DNA of 5,660 nucleotides from Hyphomicrobiales bacterium (lineage in GTDB: Bacteria > Pseudomonadota > Alphaproteobacteria > Rhizobiales > Aestuariivirgaceae), in assembly GCA_020029455.1 (NCBI GenBank), contig JAIBJH010000183.1, forward strand, positions 1 to 5,660, in the 5' to 3' direction. The position numbers and the translations under genes are program-made. The notes below the pieces were generated by a model. It saw nothing but the letters and a program-made list of their open reading frames with translations, was not told where the DNA came from and did no database searches. Of the stretch, positions 5,514 to 5,660 are shown one piece after another (within the stretch, counting starts at the first letter, position 1; the number at the start of each line of letters is the position of its first letter).

Positions 5514-5660
5514 GCCCGGCTCACTCCGCTGACAGTGTCAAAGAAATGCAACTTTTTGGGATTGAAACTGAACTTGACGGCGCCATCGATCTTGAGTTCC
5601 AGTGAAGATGGCGCCGTTGCCTTGAGGAACTGGTTATCGACGCGGAGTGTCACGATCTTT
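5510..5660 (-). CDS. C-terminal end of ABC transporter ATP-binding protein, MalK/UgpC type (partial)
   Basis: The last 49 residues of a protein entering from the right edge end at a TGA on the complement of 5510-5512. The tail VKFSFNPKKLHFFDTVSG (28-45 of the visible part) matches the end of the C-terminal MOP/TOBE-like domain of carbohydrate ABC ATPases, where a strand ending in a FxP...LHLFD..TG motif is standard. The Walker motifs lie outside the window, so the call rests on this tail alone. These ATPases energise import of sugars, polyols or glycerol phosphate with a binding protein and two permeases, presumably encoded further right. The 4-nt ATGA overlap with the SDR start places both in one operon. 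Confidence 0.75.
   Translation of the reverse strand, partial: KIVTLRVDNQFLKATAPSSLELKIDGAVKFSFNPKKLHFFDTVSGVSRA

Overview
This is a GC-rich bacterial segment. The gene content, codon use and three intergenic palindromic repeats look like an alphaproteobacterium, most likely Hyphomicrobiales (Rhizobiales) or a near relative. That assignment is an inference from style, because no rRNA or other marker gene is present. All six main reading frames are intact or run off the window edge, and no tRNA, rRNA, CRISPR array, insertion sequence or transposase is visible.

Layout: (1) 513 to 1, minus strand: the N-terminal part of a DJ-1/PfpI-type protein running off the left edge. (2) 514-710: a divergent intergenic region with two structurally matched palindromes and a candidate GntR-type operator. 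(3) 711-1565: a sugar 3-epimerase of the D-tagatose/D-psicose 3-epimerase type. (4) 1566-1714: a palindromic dispersed repeat. (5) 1715-2911 and 2915-3745: a Tm-1-like/UPF0261 protein followed 3 nt later by a TIM-barrel 'phosphoenolpyruvate hydrolase-like' protein. (6) 3746-3890: a second, different palindromic repeat. (7) 3891-4811: a tandem two-domain SRPBCC protein. (8) 5513 to 4821, minus strand: a short-chain dehydrogenase, overlapped by 4 nt with the C-terminal end of an ABC-transporter ATPase of the MalK/UgpC type that enters from the right edge.

Together the window looks like the middle of a catabolic locus for a sugar, sugar acid or polyol, with import (ABC transporter), oxidation (SDR), epimerisation (DTE-like enzyme) and three poorly understood accessory proteins (Tm-1-like, TIM-barrel, double SRPBCC). 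The four plus-strand genes could form one transcription unit interrupted by repeats. The SDR/ABC pair converges on it with only 9 nt between stop codons. The most interesting item is the Tm-1-like plus TIM-barrel pair: as I recall the plant protein, the two adjacent bacterial genes correspond to the two halves of tomato Tm-1. Their biochemical role is not established, and the sugar-catabolic neighbours offer a testable context.
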